Source: Pseudaeromonas sp963677375
Lineage (GTDB): Bacteria; Pseudomonadota; Gammaproteobacteria; Enterobacterales; Aeromonadaceae
Reading direction: 5' to 3'
Assembly (NCBI GenBank): GCA_963677375.2
Contig: CAXXIF010000006.1
Coordinates: 248,001 to 312,000 of the forward strand
Length of the DNA: 64,000 nucleotides
Shown in pieces: positions 1-8,856 of the stretch. Under the pieces are notes generated by a model. That model was not told the origin of the DNA and ran no database searches. It saw nothing but the letters and a program-made list of their open reading frames with translations. Numbering within the stretch: position 1 is the first letter of the stretch; every line of letters starts with the position of its first letter. A program made the translations under genes and the position numbers.

Positions 1-305
1 CGTTCATACCAACGGCCACCGTTGCAGAACCAGAGTTGTCGGGCTTGCCGACTGCCTCCAAGCAGGGCCGTCAGCATCAGCTGTTCATGATTACCACGTA
101 CCGTATGAAACCAGGGCTGGAGCAACAGTCGCAAGCAGGCGAGATTGTCGGCACCCCGATCGGTCAAATCCCCCAAGGCAATCAGGCAATCTCCTCGTTC
201 CGGCGCAAACCCCAACCGGCTCAGACCCGCGAGCAGTTGCTGATAACAGCCGTGTAGATCACCCATGATCAGGGTACGGCCGGTGACGTGCAGATAGCTG
301 AGCAC
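1..305 (-). CDS. PrpA/PrpB-like serine/threonine protein phosphatase (N-terminal part, cut by the window edge)
   Basis: This is the first 101 codons of a calcineurin-like metallophosphatase; the rest lies beyond base 1. All three metal-binding signatures of the PPP family are visible: GDLHG, then GDLTDRG, then RGNHE. The spacing fits the E. coli PrpA/PrpB phosphoprotein phosphatases better than the nucleoside tetraphosphatase ApaH, but ApaH-like enzymes share the motifs. Translation must begin at GTG 305 or later, because a TGA stop sits directly upstream; a GGAG Shine-Dalgarno lies 6 bases before that GTG. Substrate cannot be judged from this fragment. Family assignment is good, exact subfamily moderate. 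Confidence 0.8.
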   Translation of the reverse strand, partial: MLSYLHVTGRTLIMGDLHGCYQQLLAGLSRLGFAPERGDCLIALGDLTDRGADNLACLRLLLQPWFHTVRGNHEQLMLTALLGGSRQARQLWFCNGGRWYE

Positions 306-426
306 TCATGACTCCAGAGTAGCGTTGGGCTCTCTGTTGAGTGTAATGGAGGGGGATCGGCTTTGTGGTCGCGAGAAGGGACGTTAGCGAACTATTTTTG
401 CTGCCCGATGTCAGTTGAAACCAGCA

Positions 427-459
427 GAAAACCAGAAGGGCCACGAGTGGCCCTTCTGG
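427..459 (-). terminator. Intrinsic terminator of the DEAD-box helicase gene
   Basis: A perfect 13-bp stem (arms 432-444 and 447-459) is followed on the minus strand by a short T run at 427-431. It lies 60 bases beyond the helicase stop codon and before the phosphatase gene. Confidence 0.75.
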
Positions 460-521
460 GAGTTGAGTGCTTACCGGCGCCGGGGCGCTATCGCAAGGCG
501 ATGGCAGCCAGGTGTGTCGAC

Positions 522-1880
522 TCAGGCTTCGAGAGTGATCTTGCGCTTACGCAGCGGGGCAAAACCATCTTGAACTGTATCACCGGTCGGTTGCTGCTTG
601 TTCGGACGATTCTTCTCATTGGCCGGACGCGCCTTGCGAACCTGAGCCTTGGGCTTGCCACTGGATTTTGGCTCCTTGGCTGCCAATAAGGGATGCGCTG
701 CCTTGGGGCCGCGACGGGCAGGTGCGAAGACACCCTTGAACTTGCCGGTGAGGCCGGGCAGTTCGCTGAAGGGAATATCCAGTTGCAGCAGATTTTTCAC
801 CGCCTGATAACTGGCCCAGTCTTTGGCGCCGACCAGCGAAATCGCCAGCCCCTTGGCTCCGGCCCGGCCGGTACGGCCGATGCGGTGGATAAACTCTTCA
901 GCCGCTTTGGGCATGTCAAAATTGACCACCAGTGACACATTCACCAGATCCAGCCCGCGAGAAGCAATATCCGTGGTGAACAACAGCTTGAAGTGACCAC
1001 GACTGAAGCCATCCATGATGGTATTGCGGGCATTCTGCTTGAGATCGCCGGACAGAGCGGCGGCACTCAGCCCCTTTTCCTGAAACAGTTGTGCCAGGCG
1101 TTCGGTATCGGCACGGGTCGCGGTGAAGATGATGGCCTGCTGATAGGGTTCATTCTTGAGCAGTTGTTCCAACAGTGCTTGCTTGTGATCCAGATGATCA
1201 CACAACAAGAAGCGCTGCTCGATATCTTCGTGAGGCGCTAACTCCTGACCCACAGTAATGCGGCGCGGAGCATCCAGCAATACGGTCGCCAGCTCCTCAA
1301 ATTCGGTATGGGCGAGGGTGGCCGAGAACATCAGTGTCTGGCGCAGACGATGGTTAGCGGCTTCGTGGATCTGCTTGAGCTCGTTGGCAAAGCCCAGATC
1401 CAGCATCCGATCCGCTTCATCCAGGATCAGTATCTCCAGACCGTCGATAAACAGGCTGCGTTCGCTCAGATGGTTGGCGATCCGACCCGGTGTGCCGACC
1501 ACAACATGGGGCTGGCGCTGTAACTGCTTGATCTGTTCATTGAAGTTTTCACCGCCCAGGATCAGCGCCCCTTTGTAGTTGGTGCCGGCCAGCAGCAGGC
1601 GCAGTTGGCCATAGACCTGTTTCGCCAGCTCCCGGGTCGGTGCCAGGATCAGCGCTCGTGGTCCGCGCTTGCTCAGCACCTTGCTGGTCATCAGCCGTTG
1701 TACCATAGGCAACAGGAAGGCGAGAGTCTTGCCTGAGCCGGTCTTGGACGAAGCCGCCAAATCATGGCTGGAGAGGATCTGGGGAATAGCGCGTTGCTGG
1801 ATCTCAGTGGCTTCGATAAAGCCCAGGTGGTTGATCGCCTGCAACAGGCGCGGATTCAATGACAGCTCGTCAAAACGCAA
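522..1880 (-). CDS. DEAD-box ATP-dependent RNA helicase (SrmB/RhlE-like)
   Basis: ATP-dependent RNA-remodelling enzyme with the complete DEAD-box core: Q-motif region FDELSL...EIQQRAIPQ, Walker A SSKTGSGKT, PTRELA, GG, TPGR, DEAD, SAT, then the C-terminal domain with TDIASRGLD and HRIGRTGRAG. The tail of about 80 residues is rich in Lys, Arg, Pro and Ala, as in helicases acting on ribosomal RNA. I place the start at TTG 1880 because GGAG lies 7 bases upstream and the Q motif begins at once; an in-frame ATG at 1958 would add 26 residues that look unlike the family and has no ribosome-binding site. About 452 residues. A second helicase, rhlE, lies at 15.8 kb. Precise role (ribosome assembly, cold growth or RNA decay) cannot be read from sequence. 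Confidence 0.88.
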   Translation of the reverse strand: MRFDELSLNPRLLQAINHLGFIEATEIQQRAIPQILSSHDLAASSKTGSGKTLAFLLPMVQRLMTSKVLSKRGPRALILAPTRELAKQVYGQLRLLLAGTNYKGALILGGENFNEQIKQLQRQPHVVVGTPGRIANHLSERSLFIDGLEILILDEADRMLDLGFANELKQIHEAANHRLRQTLMFSATLAHTEFEELATVLLDAPRRITVGQELAPHEDIEQRFLLCDHLDHKQALLEQLLKNEPYQQAIIFTATRADTERLAQLFQEKGLSAAALSGDLKQNARNTIMDGFSRGHFKLLFTTDIASRGLDLVNVSLVVNFDMPKAAEEFIHRIGRTGRAGAKGLAISLVGAKDWASYQAVKNLLQLDIPFSELPGLTGKFKGVFAPARRGPKAAHPLLAAKEPKSSGKPKAQVRKARPANEKNRPNKQQPTGDTVQDGFAPLRKRKITLEA

Positions 1881-2067
1881 GGTAACACTCCGATGTGAAA
1901 AGGCGCATGGCCTTGAGAAGGGCACATAGGCACCCGCAGGGGGGCAGTGGCCATTCATGAAAAATAGGGGTTCACAAAATACGGGGGCTATTCTACGACA
2001 TGGGGGATGGAGGCGCGACTTTTCTTGCCAATAGGCGCGAATTCGTCCTTGTCGGACCGCAATAGCG

Positions 2068-2097
2068 TTGACAGCGGCTCGGCAAAACTTCTAGATT
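2068..2097 (+). promoter_or_regulatory. Probable sigma-70 promoter of aroG
   Basis: TTGACA at 2068-2073 and TAGATT at 2092-2097 with an 18-bp spacer. It would leave an untranslated leader of about 200 bases before aroG. I saw no TyrR-type box and no terminator in that leader. The rest of the 420-base gap between helicase start and aroG shows nothing else I can name. Confidence 0.45.
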
Positions 2098-2302
2098 GTC
2101 CGTTCGATTGAATTTGTCGCCAGGGAACCGGGCCCGATAGGGACTTCCGGCCGCTGATGACAACGCAGTCTCCGCCCAGTTCATGCTGACTATTGTTCGG
2201 CAAGAGAATCGCAGCGTATGCCTGGCATTGTTGTCACCCGCTTGAACCATCCTGTCCCCTTCATGGGCTCTATGCGGCACCAAACTTATAGGAAGTAGTT
2301 AC

Positions 2303-3361
2303 ATGCAGCATCAAACCGATGACGTCCGTATCAAAGAGATCAAGGAGCTGTTGCCGCCGATTGCGATACTGGAAAAGTATCCGGCCACCGAAACGGCAAC
2401 CAAAACGGTCTTTGACGCACGGGAATCCATTCACCGTATTCTGACGGGGGCCGATGATCGCCTGCTGGTGGTGATAGGTCCCTGTTCCATTCATGACCCC
2501 AAGGCGGGGATCGAGTATGGCCAACGTCTGCAGGCGCTGCGCGATGAGCTCAAGGATCGCCTGGAAATCGTCATGCGCGTCTATTTTGAAAAGCCGCGGA
2601 CCACAGTAGGCTGGAAAGGGTTGATCAACGACCCCTATATGGATGGCAGCTACCGCATCAATGACGGACTGCGTACCGGTCGTAAACTATTGCTGGATCT
2701 CAATGAGTTGGGCATGCCGACGGCCAGCGAGTTCCTCGATATGATCACCCCACAATATATGGCCGATCTGATGAGCTGGGGTGCCATTGGTGCCCGGACT
2801 ACCGAGTCCCAGGTCCACCGTGAGCTGGCTTCCGGTCTCTCCTGCCCGGTTGGTTTCAAGAATGGTACGGATGGCACCACCAAGGTCGCCATCGATGCGA
2901 TCAATGCCGCCAGCGCCTCCCACAGCTTCCTGTCGGTGACCAAGTTCGGACATTCCGCCATTGTGCAGACCGCCGGAAACCCGGATTGCCATATCATATT
3001 GCGTGGTGGCAAGAGCCCCAATTACAGTGCTGACCATGTGGCCGCCGTAGCCACTGATCTGGCCAAAGCCGGTCTGCCGCAAAAGGTAATGGTCGATTTC
3101 AGCCATGCCAATAGCTCGAAGCAGTATCAAAAGCAGATGGAAGTCTGTACCGATGTCTGCAACCAGATTGCCCATGGTAGCCAGGTGGTGTTTGGCGTCA
3201 TGGTCGAGAGTCATCTGGTCGAGGGGCGTCAGGATCTGGTTGAGGGACAGGCCTGTGATCTGACCTATGGTCAGAGTATTACCGATGCCTGCATCGGCTG
3301 GGGTGATACCGAGCAGTTGTTGCTTCAACTGGCGGATGCAGTGACCGCGCGTCGCGGCTAA
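2303..3361 (+). CDS. aroG: 3-deoxy-7-phosphoheptulonate (DAHP) synthase, AroG type
   Basis: Condenses phosphoenolpyruvate and erythrose 4-phosphate, the first step of the shikimate pathway to aromatic amino acids; cytosolic. The 352-residue product matches E. coli AroG (350) along its whole length, including DDLRIKEIKELLPP-like start, IGPCSIHD, KPRTTVGWKGL, GARTTESQ and the C-terminal ESHLVEG and SITDACIGW segments. The N-terminal arm typical of the feedback-regulated class I-alpha enzymes is present. It resembles the phenylalanine-sensitive isoenzyme most, but AroF and AroH are close paralogues, so the feedback amino acid is inferred. AGGAAG precedes the ATG. Single-gene unit, ended by a shared terminator facing curA. 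Confidence 0.93.
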   Translation: MQHQTDDVRIKEIKELLPPIAILEKYPATETATKTVFDARESIHRILTGADDRLLVVIGPCSIHDPKAGIEYGQRLQALRDELKDRLEIVMRVYFEKPRTTVGWKGLINDPYMDGSYRINDGLRTGRKLLLDLNELGMPTASEFLDMITPQYMADLMSWGAIGARTTESQVHRELASGLSCPVGFKNGTDGTTKVAIDAINAASASHSFLSVTKFGHSAIVQTAGNPDCHIILRGGKSPNYSADHVAAVATDLAKAGLPQKVMVDFSHANSSKQYQKQMEVCTDVCNQIAHGSQVVFGVMVESHLVEGRQDLVEGQACDLTYGQSITDACIGWGDTEQLLLQLADAVTARRG

Positions 3362-3381
3362 CTCGCCGTTTTACCTCCCAA

Positions 3382-3414
3382 AACAAGGGCCGCACAGTGC
3401 GGCCCTTGTTGTTT
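3382..3414. terminator. Bidirectional terminator between aroG and curA
   Basis: A 14-bp perfect stem (3382-3395 with 3397-3410) around the complement GGGCCGCAC/GTGCGGCCC. A T-rich stretch follows on both strands. It serves the two convergent genes. Confidence 0.8.
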
Positions 3415-3433
3415 CTACAAGTTGGCGCTCTGC

Positions 3434-4453
3434 TTACAGGTCGACGACCAATTTGCCGAAGTTCTTGCCTTCCAGCAGGCCGATGAAGGCTTGCGGCGCG
3501 TTGGCCAGCCCCTGCACATGATCCTCGCGATAGCGAATGTGACCTGCCTGCAACCAGTCACTCATCTGGGCCGCAAATTCCGGGTAACGATGACCGTAAT
3601 CATCAAAGATGATGAAGCCCTTGAGGCTCACCCGACGGGTGAGCAGGGTGCGCATCAACAGAGGGGAGAAATCCGGCCCTTCGGGCAACTCGGTGCTGTT
3701 GTATTGGGCGATTAGCCCACACAGCGGGATGCGGGCACCTGTATTGAGGAGCGGGACTACGGCCTGGAAGACGGCGCCGCCGACATTCTCGAAATAGACA
3801 TCGATACCATCCGGGCACGCCAGCGCCAGCTGTGCGGGTAGCGTACTGCTTTGGTGATCGACACAGGCATCAAATCCCAGTTCTTCCACCGCATAACGAC
3901 ACTTCTCGGTGCCACCGGCGATACCGACGACGCGGCAGCCCTTGAGTTTGGCAATTTGTCCGACTAGTGAGCCAACCGCACCTGTGGCCGCCGCGACGAC
4001 GACAGTCTCACCGGCTTTGGGCTGGCCGATATCCAGCAACCCCATGTAGGCGGTAAATCCGGGCATGCCTAACACACCCAGCGCCCAGGAGGGGTGAGAC
4101 AAGGATGCTGGCAGACGGGTCAAGCCTGCGCCTGAGCTGATGGCATGACTCTGCCAACCGGTATAGGCCAGTACTTTATCCCCGATGGCGTAGTCGGCAT
4201 GGCGACTGGCGATCACTTCACTGACCACTCCGCCGACCATGACTTCCCCCAACGCTACGGGTGGCGCATAGGACGGGCCTTCGCTCATCCGGCCACGCAT
4301 ATAGGGGTCCAATGACAGGTGCAGGGTCTTGAGCAGCACTTCACCCGCTTGTAACTCCGGTAGTGGCTGTTCTTCCAAGCGGAAATTGTTGATAGTCGGG
4401 GCGCCGTGGGGTCGGGAGGCCAGTACGATTCGTTGATTCTGGAGCTGATTCAT
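3434..4453 (-). CDS. curA: NADPH-dependent medium-chain reductase, CurA family
   Basis: Zinc-independent MDR-family reductase that uses NADPH to reduce the double bond of alpha,beta-unsaturated ketones or aldehydes; E. coli CurA reduces curcumin. About 339 residues. Diagnostic blocks: VLASRPHGAP at the N-terminus, LSLDPYMRGRMS, GVLGMPGFTAYMGLL, the nucleotide-binding VVAAATGAVGSLVGQIAKLKG, and FENVGG. The start at ATG 4453 has AAGGA upstream and matches the E. coli start; an upstream in-frame ATG at 4600 would add 49 unrelated residues. It lies downstream of a NemR-like repressor with its own operator copy between, which suggests induction by reactive electrophiles. Natural substrate unknown. 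Confidence 0.9.
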   Translation of the reverse strand: MNQLQNQRIVLASRPHGAPTINNFRLEEQPLPELQAGEVLLKTLHLSLDPYMRGRMSEGPSYAPPVALGEVMVGGVVSEVIASRHADYAIGDKVLAYTGWQSHAISSGAGLTRLPASLSHPSWALGVLGMPGFTAYMGLLDIGQPKAGETVVVAAATGAVGSLVGQIAKLKGCRVVGIAGGTEKCRYAVEELGFDACVDHQSSTLPAQLALACPDGIDVYFENVGGAVFQAVVPLLNTGARIPLCGLIAQYNSTELPEGPDFSPLLMRTLLTRRVSLKGFIIFDDYGHRYPEFAAQMSDWLQAGHIRYREDHVQGLANAPQAFIGLLEGKNFGKLVVDL

Positions 4454-4601
4454 AATGATTCCTTGAAGTGACAGTCGGTGATGAAAGTCCTGGGTCAATA
4501 CCGTGGCCTTCCAACACGGTAGGGCACGATGCCGCGGGTTTGGATCGTGGCCATTCAATGGCAACAGGCTTCGGATGTTTGCCGCTGTGCCAATCCCCAT
4601 T

Positions 4602-4620
4602 ACTAGACTGGTCGTCTAGT
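4602..4620. promoter_or_regulatory. Operator upstream of curA (NemR-like)
   Basis: A 19-bp palindrome ACTAGAC-TGGTC-GTCTAGT lies about 150 bases upstream of the curA start. The same arms recur at 5323-5341 before the TetR-family gene. Arms are perfect in both copies. Confidence 0.75.
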
Positions 4621-4630
4621 GTTGGGTTCT

Positions 4631-4654
4631 AAAAAAACGACGTTCAACGTCGTT
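4631..4654 (-). terminator. Terminator of the nemR-like gene
   Basis: 9-bp stem (4636-4644 with 4646-4654) followed on the minus strand by seven T residues (4637-4631). It lies just past the nemR-like stop and before the curA operator, so curA probably has its own promoter. Confidence 0.8.
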
Positions 4655-4700
4655 CTGAAATTGCTGTTTGTATCCGCTGTGCTGAATTAGCTGTTGTGGT

Positions 4701-5303
4701 CTAGCAAACGTTCTGGCCCAGTACCCGCTGGCTGCTGTGTAGTGCCGCATTCAAGGCTGAGTCATCCCGCCGCAATTTGGTCAACAGACTGGCCCCGAGC
4801 CAGAGTTGATACAGCTCCTCGGCTATCGCTCGCGGAGTATCGGGCAACTGCAGCTCACCCGCGGTACTGGCACGAGCCAGAATGTCGGCCAACCGTGCCA
4901 CTATGGCTTGTGTTCCTGCCAGCAGGACTTGGCGCATGGGCTCTGACAGATCGGCGACTTCGGCGCTGAGCTTGACGACCAGACATTGCTCTTCACAGCT
5001 TCCCTCCCGGTATAGCTGATGCCAGCGGCTCCAGTAAGTCATCAGCCGCTCGGTGAGCGTCAGATTCTCATCCTGAAACAGCGCTTCGAGGCGGGCCAGA
5101 TACAGGGTGAAATAGTGCTCCACCAGCTCGATACCAAATTGCTCCTTGGAGCGAAAATAGTGGTAAAAGGAGCCCTTGGGAACGCCTGCGGTCCCCAGTA
5201 TTTCGGCCAGGCCGACGGCGGAAAACCCCTTGCCCAAGATTAGGCGAGTACCAGTTTCCAGCAGATGTAGCCGTGTATCGGTGAATTCGGTCTTTGTGTT
5301 CAT
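4701..5303 (-). CDS. nemR: TetR-family repressor, NemR-like electrophile/chlorine sensor
   Basis: DNA-binding repressor of 200 residues. The N-terminal helix-turn-helix includes AEILGTAGVPKGSFYHYFRSKEQFG, shown here by the core KGSFYHYFRSKE, the same as E. coli NemR. The region CLVVKLSAEVADLS carries Cys107, which aligns with the redox-active Cys106 of E. coli NemR; Cys103 is an additional nearby thiol. NemR controls an N-ethylmaleimide reductase and glyoxalase in E. coli; here the neighbour is instead curA. Palindromic operators with identical arms flank it upstream (5323-5341) and lie before curA (4602-4620), so it likely represses itself and curA. The family call is firm, the inducer is inferred. 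Confidence 0.85.
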   Translation of the reverse strand: MNTKTEFTDTRLHLLETGTRLILGKGFSAVGLAEILGTAGVPKGSFYHYFRSKEQFGIELVEHYFTLYLARLEALFQDENLTLTERLMTYWSRWHQLYREGSCEEQCLVVKLSAEVADLSEPMRQVLLAGTQAIVARLADILARASTAGELQLPDTPRAIAEELYQLWLGASLLTKLRRDDSALNAALHSSQRVLGQNVC

Positions 5304-5322
5304 GGGGGCACTCTAACTCACA

Positions 5323-5341
5323 ACTAGACCAGTCGTCTAGT
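5323..5341. promoter_or_regulatory. Operator upstream of the nemR-like gene
   Basis: Palindrome ACTAGAC-CAGTC-GTCTAGT, 20 bases upstream of the nemR-like ATG. It shares both 7-bp arms with the curA operator; the central five bases differ. Confidence 0.8.
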
Positions 5342-5503
5342 AACTTATTTTGTTCTTTATGGTACCGATTGTTTCGTGGTTGGCAAGGTGCTGGGGCTCG
5401 GACGCTTCGCGGGTCATCTTTGCCGGGAGCCTCTAACACGGTTAACATGCCAACTCTGGGTGCAGGCTGCACAGCTCATGGATCAATCAGCAGGAGTCGG
5501 ATG

Positions 5504-6259
5504 ATGAAACAAGCACAGCGGCATCAGGAAATCATCGAGTTGCTCAGCCAATGTGGCTTTGCTTCGACGGAAGAGCTGGTGACGCACTTCGATGTCAGTC
5601 CACAGACGATTCGTCGTGATCTGAATGAGCTGGCGGAGCAGAACAAGATCCAGCGGCATCATGGTGGTGCCTCACTCTCGACGGCCAGCTCGGGCCTCTA
5701 CACCGCGCATCAGGTACCTCAGTTGGCAGAAAAAGAGCGTATCGCCCACGTTGTGGCGGCGCGGATACCGGACGGTGCCTCGCTGTTTATCGATATCGGC
5801 TCAAGTTGTGAGGCGGTTGCCCGTGCGCTGCTGGACCACAGAGATCTGCGCATTGTCACCAACAACCTGAATGTGGCGAGCATCCTGACTGCTCGTGACG
5901 ATTTCACTGTCATCATCGCCGGCGGCGAAATCCGCAGTCGGGATGGCGGTATTGTCGGCGAAACAACGCGGGATTTTATCAGCCAGTTCCGGATGGATTA
6001 CGGGGTGATGGGAATTGCGGCAATTGATGCCAGCGGTGATCTGCTCAGTCACCATTATCAGGAAGTTCGGGTTACTCAGGCCATCATGGAGCATTCGCGT
6101 ACCCTGTTTTTGCTGGCCGATCACTCCAAATTCGGGCGGCAGGCCATGGTCAATCTTGGCTCCATCTCCTTGGTGGATGTGCTGTTTACCGATGCTGAGC
6201 CCCCCCAGACGTTGTGTCAGTTGATGCACAGCCAGAAAGTGGTCTGGTGCGTCTGTTAG
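5504..6259 (+). CDS. glpR: Glycerol-3-phosphate regulon repressor
   Basis: DeoR-family repressor of 251 residues. It matches E. coli GlpR closely: MKQAQRH start, STEELVTHF, the recognition helix VSPQTIRRDLNELAEQN, HHGGA, then the sugar-phosphate-binding DeoR C-terminal domain with IVTNNLNVA, GGEIRSRDGG and DHSKFGR. In E. coli it represses glp genes and releases DNA on binding glycerol 3-phosphate. No glp catabolic or transport genes lie nearby, so it would act in trans. AGGAG sits 7 bases before ATG 5504; an immediately preceding in-frame ATG at 5501 is closer to the ribosome-binding site than usual. Assignment is strong. Confidence 0.92.
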   Translation: MKQAQRHQEIIELLSQCGFASTEELVTHFDVSPQTIRRDLNELAEQNKIQRHHGGASLSTASSGLYTAHQVPQLAEKERIAHVVAARIPDGASLFIDIGSSCEAVARALLDHRDLRIVTNNLNVASILTARDDFTVIIAGGEIRSRDGGIVGETTRDFISQFRMDYGVMGIAAIDASGDLLSHHYQEVRVTQAIMEHSRTLFLLADHSKFGRQAMVNLGSISLVDVLFTDAEPPQTLCQLMHSQKVVWCVC

Positions 6260-6285
6260 CGCTCTGTGATGAGGACACATCAGTG

Positions 6286-6310
6286 ATAACTGTAATTTGT
6301 TTACAGTTAT
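6286..6310. repeat. 10-bp inverted repeat after glpR
   Basis: ATAACTGTAA and TTACAGTTAT separated by five bases. AT-rich arms make it a weak terminator at best; it could be an operator for serA. The rest of the 350-base gap before serA shows no clear element. Confidence 0.4.
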
Positions 6311-6609
6311 TTGTGTCTGAGCTTTGCGCCTTGATGAATGAATATGGTCAAGCCAAATGGCGATCCGAGAATTTTTTGCTTGTCAAAATACCGCTAATGA
6401 TGTCTAAACTAGGGACGAACTTCCTGATACAACAGCGCTATTTCATCTGGTGAGTCCGATATTCGCCTTCCCGCAACGAGATGGTCGAGTGTTCGGCGGC
6501 TGACATTCTAGTTGTCATGAAAGAACCAGTGTGGAGTTAAACTGTTGTAAATTTACCAAAAGACGTCCTTGAGGCGCCTGACCATCAGAAACGCAGCTGA
6601 GGAACAGAG

Positions 6610-7839
6610 ATGACCCGCTATTCACTGGATAAGTCCAAGATCAAGGTGCTATTGCTCGAAGGTGTCGACCCGAGCGCCGTCGAATTGTTTCATCAGGCCG
6701 GTTACAGCCAGGTGGAATATCTCAAGGGCGCGCTGGATGATGCCGAGTTGCTGGAAAAGATCCGCGATGTTCATTTTTTGGGAATTCGTTCCCGGACTCA
6801 TCTGACCGAGTCGGTTCTGGCTCAGGCGGAAAAACTGGTTGCTGTGGGCTGTTTCTGCATTGGTACCAATCAAGTGGATCTGACAGCAGCCGAAGCGCGC
6901 GGCATCCCGGTTTTCAATGCTCCCTACTCCAATACCCGTAGCGTGGCCGAACTGGTAACCGGTGAATATCTGTTGCTGTTGCGTGGCATTCCGGCAAAAA
7001 ACACTCGGGCCCATCGCGGTGAATGGGACAAGAGTGCCGCCAATTCGGTGGAGGCTCGAGGTAAGACGTTGGGTATTGTGGGTTATGGTCATATCGGAAC
7101 CCAGGTTGGCATCATTGCCGAAAGCTTGGGGATGCAGGTCTGCTATTACGATATTGAAAACAAGCTCTCCTTAGGGAATGCGCGCCAGATTGCCACGTTG
7201 GAAGAGCTGCTGGCCAAGTCTGATGTGATCAGCATGCATGTGCCAGAAACGCCGGAAACTCGGGACATGATGGGATCAGCCCAGTTTGCGGCCATGAAGT
7301 CGGGAGCCATCTTCCTCAATGCCTCGCGCGGGACTGTCGTCGATATCGACGCTTTGGTGACGGCACTGGACAGCGGGCATCTGGCCGGTGCCGCTATCGA
7401 TGTGTTCCCTGTGGAGCCAGCCACCAACAAGGATCCATTCAGTTCGCCGTTGCAGCGGTTTGATAACGTATTGCTGACCCCGCATATCGGTGCCTCCACC
7501 TTTGAGGCCCAACAAAATATCGGCTCGGAAGTGGCGAACAAGTTGATCCGTTATTCCGACAATGGCTCGACTTTGACGGCGGTGAATTTCCCGGAAGTCT
7601 CCTTGCCGGTGCAGGGCGAGGTGAGTCGTTTGCTGCATATTCACCGTAACCAACCTGGTGTGCTCAATGGCATCAACCAGGCATTTGCCGGTGAGGGGAT
7701 CAATATCGCGGCTCAGTACCTGCAAACGCGCGGCAATATCGGCTATGTGGTGATCGACATCGAATCGGAACGTAGTGAAGAAGCGCTGGCGATGCTCAAG
7801 GGGATCGACGGCACGCTCAAGGCCCGTATCCTATTGTAA
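6610..7839 (+). CDS. serA: D-3-phosphoglycerate dehydrogenase
   Basis: NAD-dependent oxidation of 3-phosphoglycerate to 3-phosphohydroxypyruvate, the entry to serine biosynthesis; cytosolic. 409 residues against 410 in E. coli. Domains in order: split substrate domain, Rossmann fold with GIVGYGHIGTQVG, the active-site region NASRGTVVDIDAL, PHIGAST with its catalytic His, and a C-terminal ACT domain (about residues 330-409, LHIHRNQPGVLNGINQ) that gives allosteric inhibition by serine in the E. coli enzyme. The ATG follows GAGGAACAGAG. Monocistronic, with its own terminator. Confidence 0.95.
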   Translation: MTRYSLDKSKIKVLLLEGVDPSAVELFHQAGYSQVEYLKGALDDAELLEKIRDVHFLGIRSRTHLTESVLAQAEKLVAVGCFCIGTNQVDLTAAEARGIPVFNAPYSNTRSVAELVTGEYLLLLRGIPAKNTRAHRGEWDKSAANSVEARGKTLGIVGYGHIGTQVGIIAESLGMQVCYYDIENKLSLGNARQIATLEELLAKSDVISMHVPETPETRDMMGSAQFAAMKSGAIFLNASRGTVVDIDALVTALDSGHLAGAAIDVFPVEPATNKDPFSSPLQRFDNVLLTPHIGASTFEAQQNIGSEVANKLIRYSDNGSTLTAVNFPEVSLPVQGEVSRLLHIHRNQPGVLNGINQAFAGEGINIAAQYLQTRGNIGYVVIDIESERSEEALAMLKGIDGTLKARILL

Positions 7840-7859
7840 TCAGACGCTTTGGGTTATCA

Positions 7860-7883
7860 GGCTGCCTTCGGGCGGCCTTTTTT
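7860..7883 (+). terminator. serA terminator
   Basis: GGCTGCC-TTCG-GGCGGCC stem with a UUCG tetraloop and six T residues. Confidence 0.85.
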
Positions 7884-7996
7884 ATCGTTAGCGATGGGCG
7901 CAATTTTCACTGCGAGCCGGGGCCGATCAATACATAGTGCGGGTTGGCAATGGGCTGCAGGCATGCACAGGGGAGGCGGTGCAGAACGGCTGCGGG

Positions 7997-8503
7997 TTAG
8001 ATGAGCGGCCCGAACAGCTGCAATTGCGTGAGATACAGGCGCAGGTCAAATTCCAGCTGATGGTAGTCGGGCGCCATGTGCTCGCAGAGTTGATAGAAGG
8101 CCTTGTTGTGCTCTTTCTCGCGCAGATGGGCCAGCTCGTGGACCACTATCATCTTCAAAAATGGGGCAGGAGCCTCCTTGAACAGCGCTGCGATCTGGAT
8201 CTCCGCCTTGGTCTTGAGTTTACCGCCCTGCACGCGGGATACGGTCGTATGCAAGCCAAGCGCATGCTGGATGACGTTGATCTTGCTATCAAAGACAACT
8301 TTAGAGATCGGCGCCGAGCTACGCAGATACTGGTTTTTGAGATCCATGCTGTATTGGTACAGCGCCTTGTCACTCTTCACGGTATGGGGCTGATCGGCAT
8401 AGCGTTGTTTCAGCCAGTCGCTGAGTTTTCCGGCGCTGATCAAGGATTTGACCTGAGCTTGGATCGATTCGGGATATCCGATCAGGAACTTCAATTCGCT
8501 CAT
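7997..8503 (-). CDS. ygjP: YgjP-type zinc-metallopeptidase-like protein
   Basis: 168-residue member of the YgjP/WLM-like family (DUF45-type). HELAH at residues 122-126 followed by EH at 131-132 gives the HExxH plus downstream His pattern of gluzincin-like proteins. It matches E. coli YgjP along its length (DKALYQYSMDLKNQYLR, ALGLHTTVSRVQGGKLK, HNKAFYQLCEHM). Peptidase activity has not been shown for the family as far as I know, so function is unassigned. It is a single gene. Upstream (8504-8856, 352 bases) I see only an inverted pair TATAGCGC/GCGCTATA at 8515-8554 and no gene. Confidence 0.85.
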   Translation of the reverse strand: MSELKFLIGYPESIQAQVKSLISAGKLSDWLKQRYADQPHTVKSDKALYQYSMDLKNQYLRSSAPISKVVFDSKINVIQHALGLHTTVSRVQGGKLKTKAEIQIAALFKEAPAPFLKMIVVHELAHLREKEHNKAFYQLCEHMAPDYHQLEFDLRLYLTQLQLFGPLI

Positions 8504-8856
8504 CTGTATTCCCCTATAGCGCGGCCCGTAGGTTGCGAATTATAGGGCGCTATAAAGGTGAGGCAAGCAAAGGCTGATCGGGCGCGCTATTTTTACGGTT
8601 CAACATGCGCCCTATTGCGTATCAAAATGTAACGGTGCGCAAGGCTGTGGTAACCAGGCACCGATCGCAGCTCCATTTTTGCTATGGTGAAGACGTATCG
8701 TAGCGGATCGCCTGGGCAGAAGGTTGTTTCCGCAAAAAAACTTAGTAGAGTAAGGGACATTCTGGCTCAAGGTGTTACCTTCCTGAGTATTGAAAAGCTT
8801 TCCAATCGTCAGGGTGCGCACCGTTCGCGGCATCCATAATCGTTCATGGGGTCACT

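Noticed and set aside
1881..2302. TyrR boxes upstream of aroG
   Set aside because: No TGTAAA-N6-TTTACA-type palindrome was found.
8515..8554. TATAGCGC/GCGCTATA inverted pair before ygjP
   Set aside because: 8-bp arms far apart; no similar copy elsewhere seen, so not reported as a regulatory site.
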